Source of the DNA: Locusta migratoria
Taxonomy: Eukaryota > Arthropoda > Insecta > Orthoptera > Acrididae
NCBI GenBank assembly: GCA_026315105.1
Contig: CM048750.1
Span: 166,064,549 to 166,128,548, forward strand
Direction of reading: 5' to 3'
Length of the DNA stretch: 64,000 nucleotides
Shown here: piece by piece, positions 42,084-52,242 of the stretch
Layout: the number at the start of each line of letters is the position of its first letter
Numbering within the stretch: position 1 is the stretch's first letter
Position numbers and translations under genes: made by a program
The notes under the pieces: model-generated
Told to the model about the DNA's origin: nothing
The model's database searches: none
The model's input: only the letters and a program-made list of their open reading frames with translations

Positions 42084-45000
42084 TGTTGTTGTTGTGGTCT
42101 TCAGTCCGGAGACTGGTTTGATGCAGCTCTCCACAATACCCTATCCTGAGCAAGCCTCTTCATCTCCGCATAAAAACGGCAACCTACATCTGTCTGAATC
42201 TGTTTACTGTATCCCTCTCTTGGTCTTCCTCTGCGATTTTTACCCCACACACTTCCCTCTAATGCTAAATTCACAATTCCTTGATGTCTAAGAATGTGTC
42301 CCACCAATCTATCCCTTCTTTTAGTCAAGGTATGCCAGAAATTTCTTTTCTCCCCAATTCTGTTCAGTACCTCCTCATTAGTTACGCGATCCACCCACCT
42401 AATCTTCAGCATTCTTCTGTAGCACCATATTTCAAAAGCCTCAATCCTCTTCCTGTCCGCACTGTTTATCGTCCATGTCTCACTCCCATACAAGGCAACA
42501 CTCCATACAAATGCCCTCAGAAAAGACTTCCTTAGGCTTAAATCAATATTCGATGTTAACAAATTTCTCTTTTTCAAAAACGCTTTTCTACCCATTGCCA
42601 TTCTGCATTTTATATCCTCTGTACTGCGACCATCATTTGTTATTTTACTGCCCAAGTAACAAAACTCATCTACCTCCTTTATTGCTTCGTTTTCCAATCT
42701 AATTCCTTCAGCATCACCTGATTTTCTTACACTGCACTCCATTACCCTAGTTTTGCTCTTGTTAATGTTCATCTTGTATGCACCTTTCAGCACACTGTCC
42801 ATTCCGTTCAATTGCTCTTCCAGGTCCTTTGCTGTATCTGACAGAATTACTATGTCGTCGGCAAAACGCAATGTTTTTAATTCTTCCCCCTGAACTTTTA
42901 TTCCTTCACCAAATTTCTCCTTGCTTTCCTTTACAGCTTGTTCAATGTACAAATTGAATAACATTGGAGAAAGGCTACAACCCTGTCTCACCCCCTTCCC
43001 AACCACTGCATCCCTTTCATGCCCTTCAACTCTGACAACCGCTGTCTGGTTTTTGTACAAGTTGTAAATAACCTTACGCTCCCTATATTTTACTCCTGCT
43101 TGCTTCAGAACTTGAAAGAGTTTATTCCAATTAACATTGTCAAAAGCTTTCTCCAAATCTACAAAAGCTAGAAATGTAGGTTTGCCTTTTCTTAATCTAT
43201 CTTCTAGGATAAACCGTAAAGTGAGTATTGCCTCCCGAGTTCCTACATTTCTCCTGAATCCAAACTGATCTTCCCCGAGGTCAGCTTCTACCAGTTTTTC
43301 CATCCTTCTGTATATAATTCGTGTTAATATTTTGCAACCATGACTTATTAAACTGATGGTTCTGTAGTTTTCACACCTGTCTGCACCTGCTTTCTTTGGA
43401 ATGGGGATTATAACATTTTTCTTAAAGTCTAAGGGTACTTCGCCTGTCTCATACATCTTACACACCAGGTGAAACAATTTTGTCATAGCTGGTTCTCCCA
43501 TAGACTTCAGTAGCTCTGAGGGAATATCATCTACTCCAGGGGCCTTGTTTCGACTTAGGTCTTTCAGGGCTCTGTCAAATTCTTCTCTCAGTACAGTATC
43601 TCCTATTTCATCTTCATCTACATCCTCTTCCCTTCCTACCATATTGTCGCTGAGTTCATTTCCTTTGTAGAGCCCCTCTATATACTCTTTCCACCTTTCA
43701 GCTTTCCCTTCTTTGCTGAGAACTGGTTTTCCATCCGTGTCCTTGATATTCATAGAGCTGTTTTTCTTATCTCCAAATGTTTCTTTTATTTTCCTGTAGG
43801 CTGTATCTATTTTTCCCCTATTTATACATTCTTCTACATCCTTGCATTTGCCTTCTAGCCACTCCTGCTTAGCCATTTTGCACTTCCTGTCAATCTCATT
43901 TCTTAGTCGTCTGTACTCCATTTTGCTGTTTCATTTACTGCATTTTTATATTTTCTCCTTTCATCAATTAAATTTAGTATCTCCTGAGATATCCAAGGAT
44001 TTTTTGTAGGTCTTGTCTTTCTACCTATTTTGTCCTCTGCTGCCTTCACTATTTCATCTCTCAATGCTACCCATTCCTCTTCTACTGTTTTATTTTCCCC
44101 TGTTTCTGTCAATTGGTGCCTAAAGCTCCCTCTGAAATTCTTAAGAACTTCAGGTTCCTTCAATTTATCCAGGTCCCATCTCCTTATTTTCCTACCTTTT
44201 TGTAGCTTCTTCAGTTTCAGCCTACAGTTCATAACCAACAAGTTATGGTCAGAGTCTATATCTGCCCCTGGGTATGTTTTACAGTTTAAAACCTGGTTCC
44301 GAAATCTATGTCTTACCATTATAAAATCTATCGGGTATCTCCCGGTGTCTCCTGGTCTCTTCCACGTATACAACCTTCTTTTGTGATTCTTGAACCAGGT
44401 GTTTGTTATAACTAAATTAGGTTCCGTGCAAAATTCTACCAGGCGGCTTCCTCTTTCATTCCTTTTGCCCAGACCATATTCACCTACTATCTTTCCTTCC
44501 CTTCCTTGTCCTACTACCGAATTCCAGTCTCCCATAACAATTAAGTTTTCCTCTCCCTTAATTGTCTGAATAATTTCCTTTAGCTCCTCATATATTTCTT
44601 CGATTTCCTCATCATCGGCAGAGCTAGTTGGCATATAAACCTGTACTACTGTGGTCGGTGTTGGCTTCGTATCTATCTTGACAATGATAATGCGATCACT
44701 GTGCTGGTCATAGTAGTTTACCCGCATTCCTATCTTCTTATTCATTATCAGTCCTACTCCTGTGAAACCCCCAATTGATTTTGTATTTATAATCCTGTAC
44801 TCACCTGACCAGAAATCCTGTTCATCCTGCCACCGAACTTCACTAATCCCCACTATATCTAACTTCAATCTATCCATTTCCCTTTTTAAATTTTCTAATT
44901 TTCCTACTCTATTAAGGGATCTAACATTCCACACTCCGACCCGTAGAATGCCAGTATTGTCTTTCCTGATGATCACATCCTCCTGAGTAGTCCCCGCCCG

Positions 45001-45360
45001 GAGATCCGAATGGGGGACTATTTTACCTCCGGAATATTTTACCCGAGAGGATGCCATCATCATATGTTCATACAGTAGAGCTGCATGTCCTCGGGAAAGG
45101 TAACGGCTGTAGTTTCCCCTTGCTTTCAGCCGTTCGCAGTAGCTGTGTGGCAAAGCCACATTAGCTGATGTTACAAGGCCAGCTCAGTCAATAATCCAGA
45201 CTGTTGCCCCTGTAACTACTGAAAAGGCTGCTGCCCCTCTTCAGGAACCACATGTTTGTCTGGCCTCTCCACAGATACCCCTCCGCTGTGGTTGCACCTA
45301 CGGTATGGCTATCTGTATCGTTGAGGCACGCAAGCCACCCCACCTCGGCAATGTCTGTGG

Positions 45361-45363
<3 letters not shown>
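42084..45363 (-). mobile_element. RTE-1: nearly complete RTE LINE
   Basis: Minus-strand element with its 3' end at 42084, where a short (GTT)n tract meets 'gtggtcttcagtccggagac', the conserved 3' end also present in RTE-2 at 52264. Its 5' UTR runs to about 45363, next to an (AT)n tract. One long coding region (45159-42101) is broken by a single frameshift. RTE elements usually have one ORF with endonuclease and RT and end in short microsatellites, as seen here. Confidence 0.85.
42101..45159 (-). pseudogene. RTE-1 endonuclease-reverse transcriptase, single frameshift
   Basis: 45159-43903 encodes the endonuclease: LRVGVWNVRSLNRVGKLE, then GISEVRWQ (catalytic Glu), MGDWNSVVGQG, FIMVRHRFRNQV and DIDSDHNLLVMNCR (SDH). 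43921-42101 continues with RT: NKAPGVDDIPSELLKSM, NVIIPIPKKAGADRCENYR, FVDLEKAFDNVNW (first Asp), VRQGCSLSPMLFNLYI, LRFADDIVIL (catalytic box), LYGSETWTI, and the C-terminal LVGHILRHQGI. The two ORFs overlap in different frames at 43903-43921, so one small indel is the only break I see. Total length about 1,010 codons, usual for RTE. Start: M45159 is the first in-frame candidate; the true start may be further in (near residue 70). Confidence 0.85.

Positions 45364-45407
<44 letters not shown>
45364..45407. repeat. (AT)n microsatellite
   Basis: About 44 bp of alternating TA at the 5' edge of RTE-1. The left edge of RTE-1 also meets ATATATATATG, so the target was probably AT-rich. Confidence 0.9.
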
Positions 45408-45412
<5 letters not shown>

Positions 45413-45755
45413 TCCTTGAGTGACAGAAGTAACATTCAGACACAGAGAAATCGAAATAAAATGCTTGTTTTTTATTTAAATCCTCAAAGGTAGCAGAAAG
45501 GATATGATGCTTTAGATGTTAATTTGACTTGATTAACTCGTGTACTGTAAATTGTCTCATCCCATTCATCACAAGCAGCATGTCCCATTTGTCACAGTTT
45601 GTTTTCGTAAATAAAAAAAACTGGATGAAATGCAATTAACTGATTTCACTAAGCTTGTGCTTCACTGAGTGAAATTAGTGTATCTTCGCTATCCAAAATA
45701 TTGAGCTTCTGAAAAAAAATATGAGAAATTCCTAGCAGGAAAAATAGATGATTAT

Positions 45756-45808
45756 TTACCAGGCAAAGGAGCACAGGAAGTGATAGCAGCACAAAAAAAA
45801 ATTAATAA

Positions 45809-45858
<50 letters not shown>

Positions 45859-46189
45859 GTTTTCACAGCCTAGCTGCTTCTTCAGGCAGAAGGGAAGGAG
45901 AGGGAAAAGGAAATGATGAGGGTTTTAAGGGAGTGGGTAAGGAGTCATTCCAATCCAGGACAGGAAAGACTTACCTCCTTTTTTTCCTCCAAGGTAAGTC
46001 TCTCCTGTCCCAGGATTGGAATGTCTCCTTACCCACTCCTTTAAAACCCTCATCATTTCCTGTTCCATCTCCTTCCCTTCTGCCTGAAGAAGTAGCTAGG
46101 CTGTGAAAGTCAGCATTTGTGTGTGTGTGTGTGTGAGTTTATTAATTTATTTGTGCTACTATCACTTCCTGTGCTCCTTCGCCTGGTAA
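45756..46189. repeat. Long palindrome (about 200-bp arms) with (CA)n/(GT)n
   Basis: The left arm starts TTACCAGGCAAAGGAGCACA and the right arm ends with its complement TGTGCTCCTTCGCCTGGTAA. Inside, both arms carry (CA)n/(GT)n, 'cttcttcaggcagaaggga' and its complement, and 'ccaatccaggacagg' and its complement. The axis lies near 45975 ('cctcctttttttcctcc'). No ORF that I believe. Confidence 0.85.
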
Positions 46190-46372
46190 GTAATATATAT
46201 ATATATATATATAATGATGGACATTTCCAGGCAGAAAAGAAATTGAATGCAAAAGAATTTAGGTATACTACCAGTTTTTAGTTTTCTATAAGGTTAGTAG
46301 AAAACTAGCCTTACAAAGGGAGTGGTGGCGGGGGTCAGTGCCAACTTAACAACATATTTTACCACCACCCCC

Positions 46373-46814
46373 CATGAGTGGGCTCACCTGTAGACGGGAA
46401 TACCGCCTGTCAGCTTTGACCCATGGCGTCATCGCAGCGCGGTAGTTTTGAGGTGCGTGGGTGTTTGTGGAAGGCGTGAGTAATTATGTGGTTGAATTAA
46501 AGACTATAGGTTGTTTACAAACAAAACAGATTAATATTTTTTGTTTAAAAGGTGATCTGTAGCTTCTCTCTGATGGTTAGGTGTAGGTCAACCGAGATAT
46601 TTTTATTTTTCGTATGTGAGTGCCGAAGGTGCGAATTTTTGGACTAAGACCTTTGATCGATGGTACATTCTGTTATCTATAATAACTACAGAATATTTGT
46701 ATCTACAATGCAGAAGTATTAAGATATCCCGTATACTGGTTTTCCACCATATTGATGACATCATGGGTCAAAGCAGACGGGTGGTATCCCAGTCTACAGT
46801 TATGCCCATGAGTG
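46373..46814. mobile_element. TIR MITE with 8-bp target duplication
   Basis: CATGAGTG at 46373-46380 and 46807-46814 flank a 426-bp element (46381-46806). Its left end is GGCTCACCTGTAGACGGGAA and its right end, reverse complemented, is GGCATAACTGTAGACTGGGA. The inverted similarity continues for about 53 bp ('gctttgaccca' and 'gtcatc' in both). No coding sequence. The 8-bp duplication fits hAT or P-type transposition; the superfamily is not determined. Confidence 0.8.
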
Positions 46815-47339
46815 TAACTTCACTAAGTTGATCGTGATAAACTGAATTTAAAAAAATCAAAATGTTTCTAGCCAAAACTGTACCAGTAACTACAGTGCCT
46901 CAGGATTTTGGTATAACTACTTATAATCATGACTTGCAAATTTTCAGTTTTCACTCACAGGCTCACTAATGCATGGAATGCCCGATATGTAGATTTTAAC
47001 TATGTCCTCCTTGGTACCTTTGTTTCGCCAGTATGCATGTTGGTGATGGCATGCTCTGCGCAACATAACAAACCTTGTACTTAAGGTTAGCTTTACTTAT
47101 ATATGCATTGTGTGTGTGTGTGTAAATTGCTATTATCTGCAATAATCAGAAGAATTTTTCTCATTACAGCACATTAATCTTTGTGGTACTCCATTTGCAT
47201 ATGTACTTCATTGTTAACTTTGCGCAGTCACTCCATATCTCCTTAATATATAAAAACTGCAGAGGAATCAGTTAAGAATATGAGAGCAAGGGAGTAAGTT
47301 GTAGATTATTTAGGTAACTGATTTTACACAGAATTTGCA
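46815..47339. other. Unassigned AT-rich spacer
   Basis: Nothing supported beyond a short (GT)n at about 47108-47122. Confidence 0.3.
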
Positions 47340-47600
47340 CTGAGCATTAGTTAGCATAATAGACTCTTATTTGAGAGGATTGTGCTTCAAATCCACCTCT
47401 TGCCAGCCAGATTCCAGCTTTCCATTATTTCCCTAAGTCACTCCTGGCAAATTCTGGGATGGCTCTTTTAAAAAGGCACAGTGTTTTTAATTTCCCATCC
47501 TTCAATAAGGGACTGATGACCTTAGTAGTTTAGGGACTGATGACCTTAGTAGTTTAGGGACTGATGACTTTAGTAGTTTGGTCCCACAACCCTACCCCTC
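47340..47600 (+). mobile_element. Degenerate SINE with triplicated tail unit
   Basis: A decayed tRNA-related head with 'ttcaaatccacctcttgcca' at about 47388 (B-box-like). A body with 'ttccattatttccctaag', 'ggcaaattctgggatggct' and 'aaaggcacag' is typical of insect SINEs I know. The 3' region has three copies of a 24-bp unit 'agggactgatgaccttagta' plus gttt (47508-47579), the same motif as the tails of SINE 1 and SINE 2. Boundaries are approximate. Confidence 0.7.
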
Positions 47601-48504
47601 TTTCCCCCTGCAACCAACCTACAGAATTTGCAAAACTAACATTAAAGTACATACACAATGACTGTGACAGCATAGTTTTACATTCATTCCATTCCGTTCA
47701 GAGTTATGAAAGCAAATTGTTACAGTAGTTGGTATAATTGAAAAATAACATCAACTTAAATCTTCAGTTAAATCATGTTTCCCGATTCTTTACAAATGAA
47801 TTGGAAATTTATATGAAGGAGTTTGATCACATGTATTGACACTATTGAGGACACAATGCAGCATGATTGCACCATTTCGAAACTTTAAAGCATGTCAGAA
47901 GTACAGTGTTGTAAGGTATCCAGCCAGCACACTTGTGTTAAAGCTATTAGCAATACCATTTCACAAGGTTTTATTTATAGTTCATTATATGATTTACCAG
48001 GCTTTTCCAAAATCTTCTTATTGCAGATATAAATTAATAAACTATGTATAAATGTATTGCATGTTGCTTAATGGAAGATGGGGCAACAGTGTCTCTTCAT
48101 ATTCTATTGCGCATGCATTGCCACCACTAAGCTGCGTTTATTGTTATGTGGTGTCATAGTAGCCGGTGAAATTGTAGAGCATGTTGCGCAAGTTCTTCCC
48201 ATGACGTTTTATGTCGGTACTGCCTACTGTGAGAAGTTTGGAGGACCTCAAACTATGGCTAGGGTACAGTTTAGTGTGACACCACTAGTTTTTCAATGTT
48301 TGTATATTCCGAATACAAAATGACCACTATACCATTGTATGTGTAGCTAACAGTTCCACTCCACACGATAAGCAGACAGCTACTAGATTTAGCTGAGTTG
48401 CCAGTCGCAAATTACCTAACACAGGGTTTTGATTTTTGTCATATCTTTTCATCTGGATGCAATTGGTCAACTTCTATTTATTTTTATGTATGTTATTTTT
48501 GTAG
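47601..48504. other. Unassigned sequence, possible intron
   Basis: No repeat or coding recognised. If 48505 is a real exon, this is its intron. Confidence 0.3.
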
Positions 48505-48837
48505 ACCGTTGGGATTGCCACAGCTGGCCCACCACAAAAGAAAATAAAACTTCAAGGCTGGTCCCAGGCATGCAAGCTTGCTGAAGAGAGGAAGAAGTAT
48601 AAGCAAGAGAGATTGGCATTGAAGAAAGAAAGGCTGGCTAAAAGGGACTGGTGCAAAGAAGAGAAACTGGAATTGAAGCGGACCATGTCTGCAAAGATGG
48701 ACGAGCTGCTGGGAATGGGGTGTGAGTTGGTGACAGTAATTCAGCTGTCCAACAGCCAAAGAGAGCAGCAGCTCAGACTACTTGCAGCAATTAATACTAA
48801 TTTAAGCCAACTCGGAAGAGGTTACCAATATCCTTGA
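48505..48837 (+). CDS. Possible last exon: basic coiled-coil protein C-terminus
   Basis: Open frame from a pyrimidine-rich splice acceptor (TTATTTTTGTAG, ending at 48504) to TGA at 48835-48837, about 110 codons without ATG at its start. It begins TVGIATAGPPQKKIKLQGW, has a strongly charged stretch (AEERKKYKQERLALKKERLA, then KEEKLELKR) that is probably helical or coiled coil, and ends LAAINTNLSQLGRGYQYP. AATAAA at 49132-49137 could end the transcript. I do not recognise the gene. Myb/SANT-like proteins often end in such a charged coiled coil, so it may belong with 34443-34897, but the exon phases do not join directly. Confidence 0.45.
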   Translation, partial: TVGIATAGPPQKKIKLQGWSQACKLAEERKKYKQERLALKKERLAKRDWCKEEKLELKRTMSAKMDELLGMGCELVTVIQLSNSQREQQLRLLAAINTNLSQLGRGYQYP

Positions 48838-49131
48838 ATTAGTATTAACATGGTCTTGAAAATATTCAAAATCCTTCCTTGCTCTATCAGTTTGGTTGTT
48901 ATTGGATTTAATGCTTTTATATGTCATTTTAAGAGAACCCCATCTATTCTCACACTACATTGCAAGAAAGGATTTCCCAATCCTTTGTCGGATATGTTCT
49001 GCCATAGCTCTTCACAAATGCTTACTAGATTTCATTGTATCTTAGAATTTTATAAAAATAACAATCAATGCTAATGTGTTTCTGCAGTTGTAAGAGTGCT
49101 GTACAATCTCTGTATTATATGTTAATTTAAT

Positions 49132-49137
49132 AATAAA
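49132..49137 (+). terminator. Candidate polyadenylation signal AATAAA
   Basis: About 295 bp beyond the stop at 48837, in an AT-rich stretch. Weak on its own. Confidence 0.3.
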
Positions 49138-50077
49138 ATAGTAACAAAATGAAAATGTTTTCCCTTATTGAACACTCCTTTCACACACCATTATCCTAAT
49201 TCAGTTTATTTTGTTTGGCATGGTTGTAATTTCTGAATACATGAAATTGAAGGAAGTAATAGCAATGGAGGCTGTGATGTTTTCTTTTACATTAAAATTG
49301 CTTTTTAATGCAGGGTACTGTTTGAAGTTTTCGACAAACTAATATCCATGTATTTGAAAACTGGGTAATGGATTCATGTTGTTATACAGTTGAAAGACTT
49401 GGATATAATTTTGTCATTCTTAAATGGCTTCGAATACTCTTACAGTAGAGTGGGTGGTGACATATTTCTCTTTTAATACCTACAGTTCCCCTCATTTCTG
49501 CTGAAACTTTGACAACGTTTGTTCTTGTGTGTGTAAATGTCATTGATAAATGGGCATAACTAGTTACATGTCAGTAAATGGCTAAAAAGTGCAACAAAAA
49601 TATTGTGAAAATGTTTAGAAAATTGGTTTATTGAAATATTAAGTCCATTCAGCAAGTTCAGATATAATGTGAAAATCAAAGAAGACATTTGGTACACAAA
49701 GTGGTTACCTGCATTTTGTGTATCATGTCTTGTTTTCTTATAACTAAGTGTACATAGGCCTAGAGTAATGGGCTACCGCAAATTTTTTTGTGCTAAGCCT
49801 CCTACACATACAGTGATTGGTCCCATGTAAAGTCATGTCGCCCAAATGGGTGTGTGTGGGCTTATATGTTCATTTCACATTACAGGAGAAAAATAAAACA
49901 ACATTACCACGTCCACACTCATGCTACTGATAAATATTGTCACTCTTCTGATCAAACACAATGAACTGCAACATTGAACCTGTAAATAAATAAAATTACA
50001 TTTTAGCCATTACAGCAACAAACAAAGTAAAAACTAAAAATATACAGCATAAAAACACAAATTACTGCATATACTGT

Positions 50078-50138
<61 letters not shown>

Positions 50139-50460
50139 AGAATGGTATAAATGTACAAGTTAATAACAGTTTAATATTTTTAAACTGATAAAGGTTTGCA
50201 ATGGGCAAGTTTGTAATAATTCTAATAACTTACTTTTGAAGTGTGAAAATGCGTGCTATTGCCCCCTGTTAAAAGCCCATAAGCTTTAACACTTCAAAAT
50301 AAAAATGGTTAATCTTACATAAAAGAGGTTAAGGTAGCTGTCGACAATGTCGTGAAAGCATGCTGCTTCAAGGCCAGCAAACCATAAAAAAATTAGAATA
50401 TGCTGTAATGGGAGTATCTTCCCATTCCCTCATGACTGATAATTATAAAAGCGAGAATTC
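49138..50460. other. Unassigned AT-rich spacer with A tract
   Basis: No coding supported. It contains a homopolymer of about 55 A at 50082-50136. Confidence 0.4.
50082..50136. repeat. Homopolymer A tract of about 55 nt
   Basis: Could be the tail of a retroposed sequence, but no matching element is visible upstream. Its length may be inaccurate. Confidence 0.85.
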
Positions 50461-50646
50461 CTAAACTTCTGCCAGTTCTTCAGCCAGATGCTGCCGCACC
50501 CTAAAATGCGATACAAATTTCTCTTCAGAATATTGCGGCACCACATATTCAAAAAAAAAAAAATCACTTTTCTGCTTTTTATTTCGGCGTGACATCATTT
50601 CATCAAAATCGTCATCACTGGACACGAAATCTGAACTGCTCGACAT
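50461..50646 (-). CDS. HARBI1/PIF-Harbinger-like N-terminal exon or fragment
   Basis: ATG at 50646 (preceded by TTTGTTCCAG, which also looks like a splice acceptor). 61 codons: an acidic Ser/Asp start (MSSSSDFVSSDDDFDEMM), a basic SRRNKKQK, then EYVVPQYSEEKFVSHFRVRQ. The last part resembles the N-terminal region of PIF/Harbinger nucleases and HARBI1-like proteins, where an acidic leader precedes a Tyr/Phe-rich helix before the DDE domain. The frame stops at 50461 and no DDE nuclease domain follows in the next 1.5 kb. It is therefore a truncated remnant, or an exon whose partner lies elsewhere. Confidence 0.4.
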   Translation of the reverse strand: MSSSSDFVSSDDDFDEMMSRRNKKQKSDFFFFEYVVPQYSEEKFVSHFRVRQHLAEELAEV

Positions 50647-50660
50647 CTGGAACAAATGGA

Positions 50661-52240
50661 TTTTGAAAATGCTCTTCTAACGTTTACAGGTGATTTCATA
50701 CAAACAAATATAATACTTAAAATAATAATATATCAGTATACAGAAATAAATAACAAACTTGTGACTCTTTAACTTCTCCCGGCGTAATTCTAGATGAAGA
50801 AGTTCACGGGTGTGTGGCCGGATCCCTGTATCAAACTGGCACCATGAACTTTTTCAAATAACAAAGTTACCTTACAAACATCAAAAGAAACAGTAATCTT
50901 ATACACTGTGACAAAAACTTTAAACAAAGGCGCTACTTATACTGCCACTACAAGCCTGAGAGCTATGTGTATGTGTGATTCTGGCTGCATGAGCTGCAGG
51001 GGAAATTTCCTCCTGCAGCTCTTCGAACAGCCGGCAAGCTGCAGGAACGGTGCCTGCTTTACACTTGGTCTAGTGATGCATAACATGGTCCATATGATGC
51101 ATAATGTCAGGGAGGGAGGCCAAATCGGATGTACAATTCTGCTACAGGTTTACCACACGTGTTCATGTATGTTCCTATTTTACACCGAGATCAAAAAACC
51201 TTTCAAAGACTTTCACCATCTCAGCCAATGTATTTCACTTTCGTACGGTACATCATTATAACTGCTTTCAGGTCTTCCAAAAAGGTTTTGCAGTGATGAT
51301 GTTTGAGAGCAATAAAATTCTTTGTACAAGTCACCACACCCACATGTCCCTCATGTCCACACTCTTAGCCCATAAATTCTCCTTGTGCAAAATTCAATGA
51401 ATAGCAAAACTCTAAGGTGGGAAGGGTAACAATTTTAGTATCTGCCTTAAAAGTGCCACAAAACCGGTATTTCGTCCAACCATAGTCGCTGTGTGTGTGG
51501 TGTCCTGCACTTAAGTGTATATGTGTGTTCGTAATTGTTGCAGTATCCATTCAATCCACAAAAGTAAACATTGTTTTGTTTATACGTTATACTGGAAAAA
51601 GAACAGTAAAACAAGAAACGTCTCCACCTTGTTCAAACAATTACTAAACCATTGATGATCTTGAATATTGATGCTTGTATTCAAGTTATGATGGCTGTCC
51701 TTTTATATTAACATCATAATTATTGTAACCAGACTCACTAAAGAAACAATTATTTGGTATTATAATTATTTTTAACATAAATGCCAGATAACTACAATGC
51801 TGGTTATGTTTTGTTTTAGAACAAGATAACACTTGTCAGCAAAGATCTCATATGTTATTAACATGATATAGGAACAGTATGTACTGTGACATCTAAGAGA
51901 TTATAAACATTATCTTTGTCACCACTAACTTTAATAACAGAATTGTCAAAACAATGAATACTGCCATTCAAATGACTTCGTATGTGAAACGTAATGAAAA
52001 CATTCTTTCAGGTAAGACACTAAATCACCCCCCTGATTAACTAGAGCGAAATTTCTTAAATTTACAAAAGTTATTTCTTTCTTAGCATTCTTACGTAATA
52101 TACATAATTGAATTAATAGATATTGTACTGGTTTAACGTTACTGGCATCGTCAGCTGCATAATTTTCATTCTGAAATTTCGCCAGCTACGTTTTGATAGT
52201 GTGACACAACAAATTGAGTAAACATTGTCTGGGTAATATG
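50661..52240. other. Unassigned sequence
   Basis: No confident coding or repeat, apart from a small perfect-looking hairpin at 50991-51021 (GAGCTGCAGG, loop, CCTGCAGCTC). Short ORFs here look random. Confidence 0.35.
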
Positions 52241-52242
52241 TT

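Noticed and set aside
46616..46831. 71-codon ORF
   Set aside because: It lies within the MITE and runs through its right TIR; no protein similarity that I recognise.
50991..51021. Hairpin GAGCTGCAGG...CCTGCAGCTC as a regulatory element
   Set aside because: A single short palindrome with no context; expected by chance in 64 kb.
50908..51400. Overlapping plus-strand ORFs of about 100 codons
   Set aside because: No recognisable domain, no splice context, and Cys/His-rich composition typical of random AT/GT sequence.
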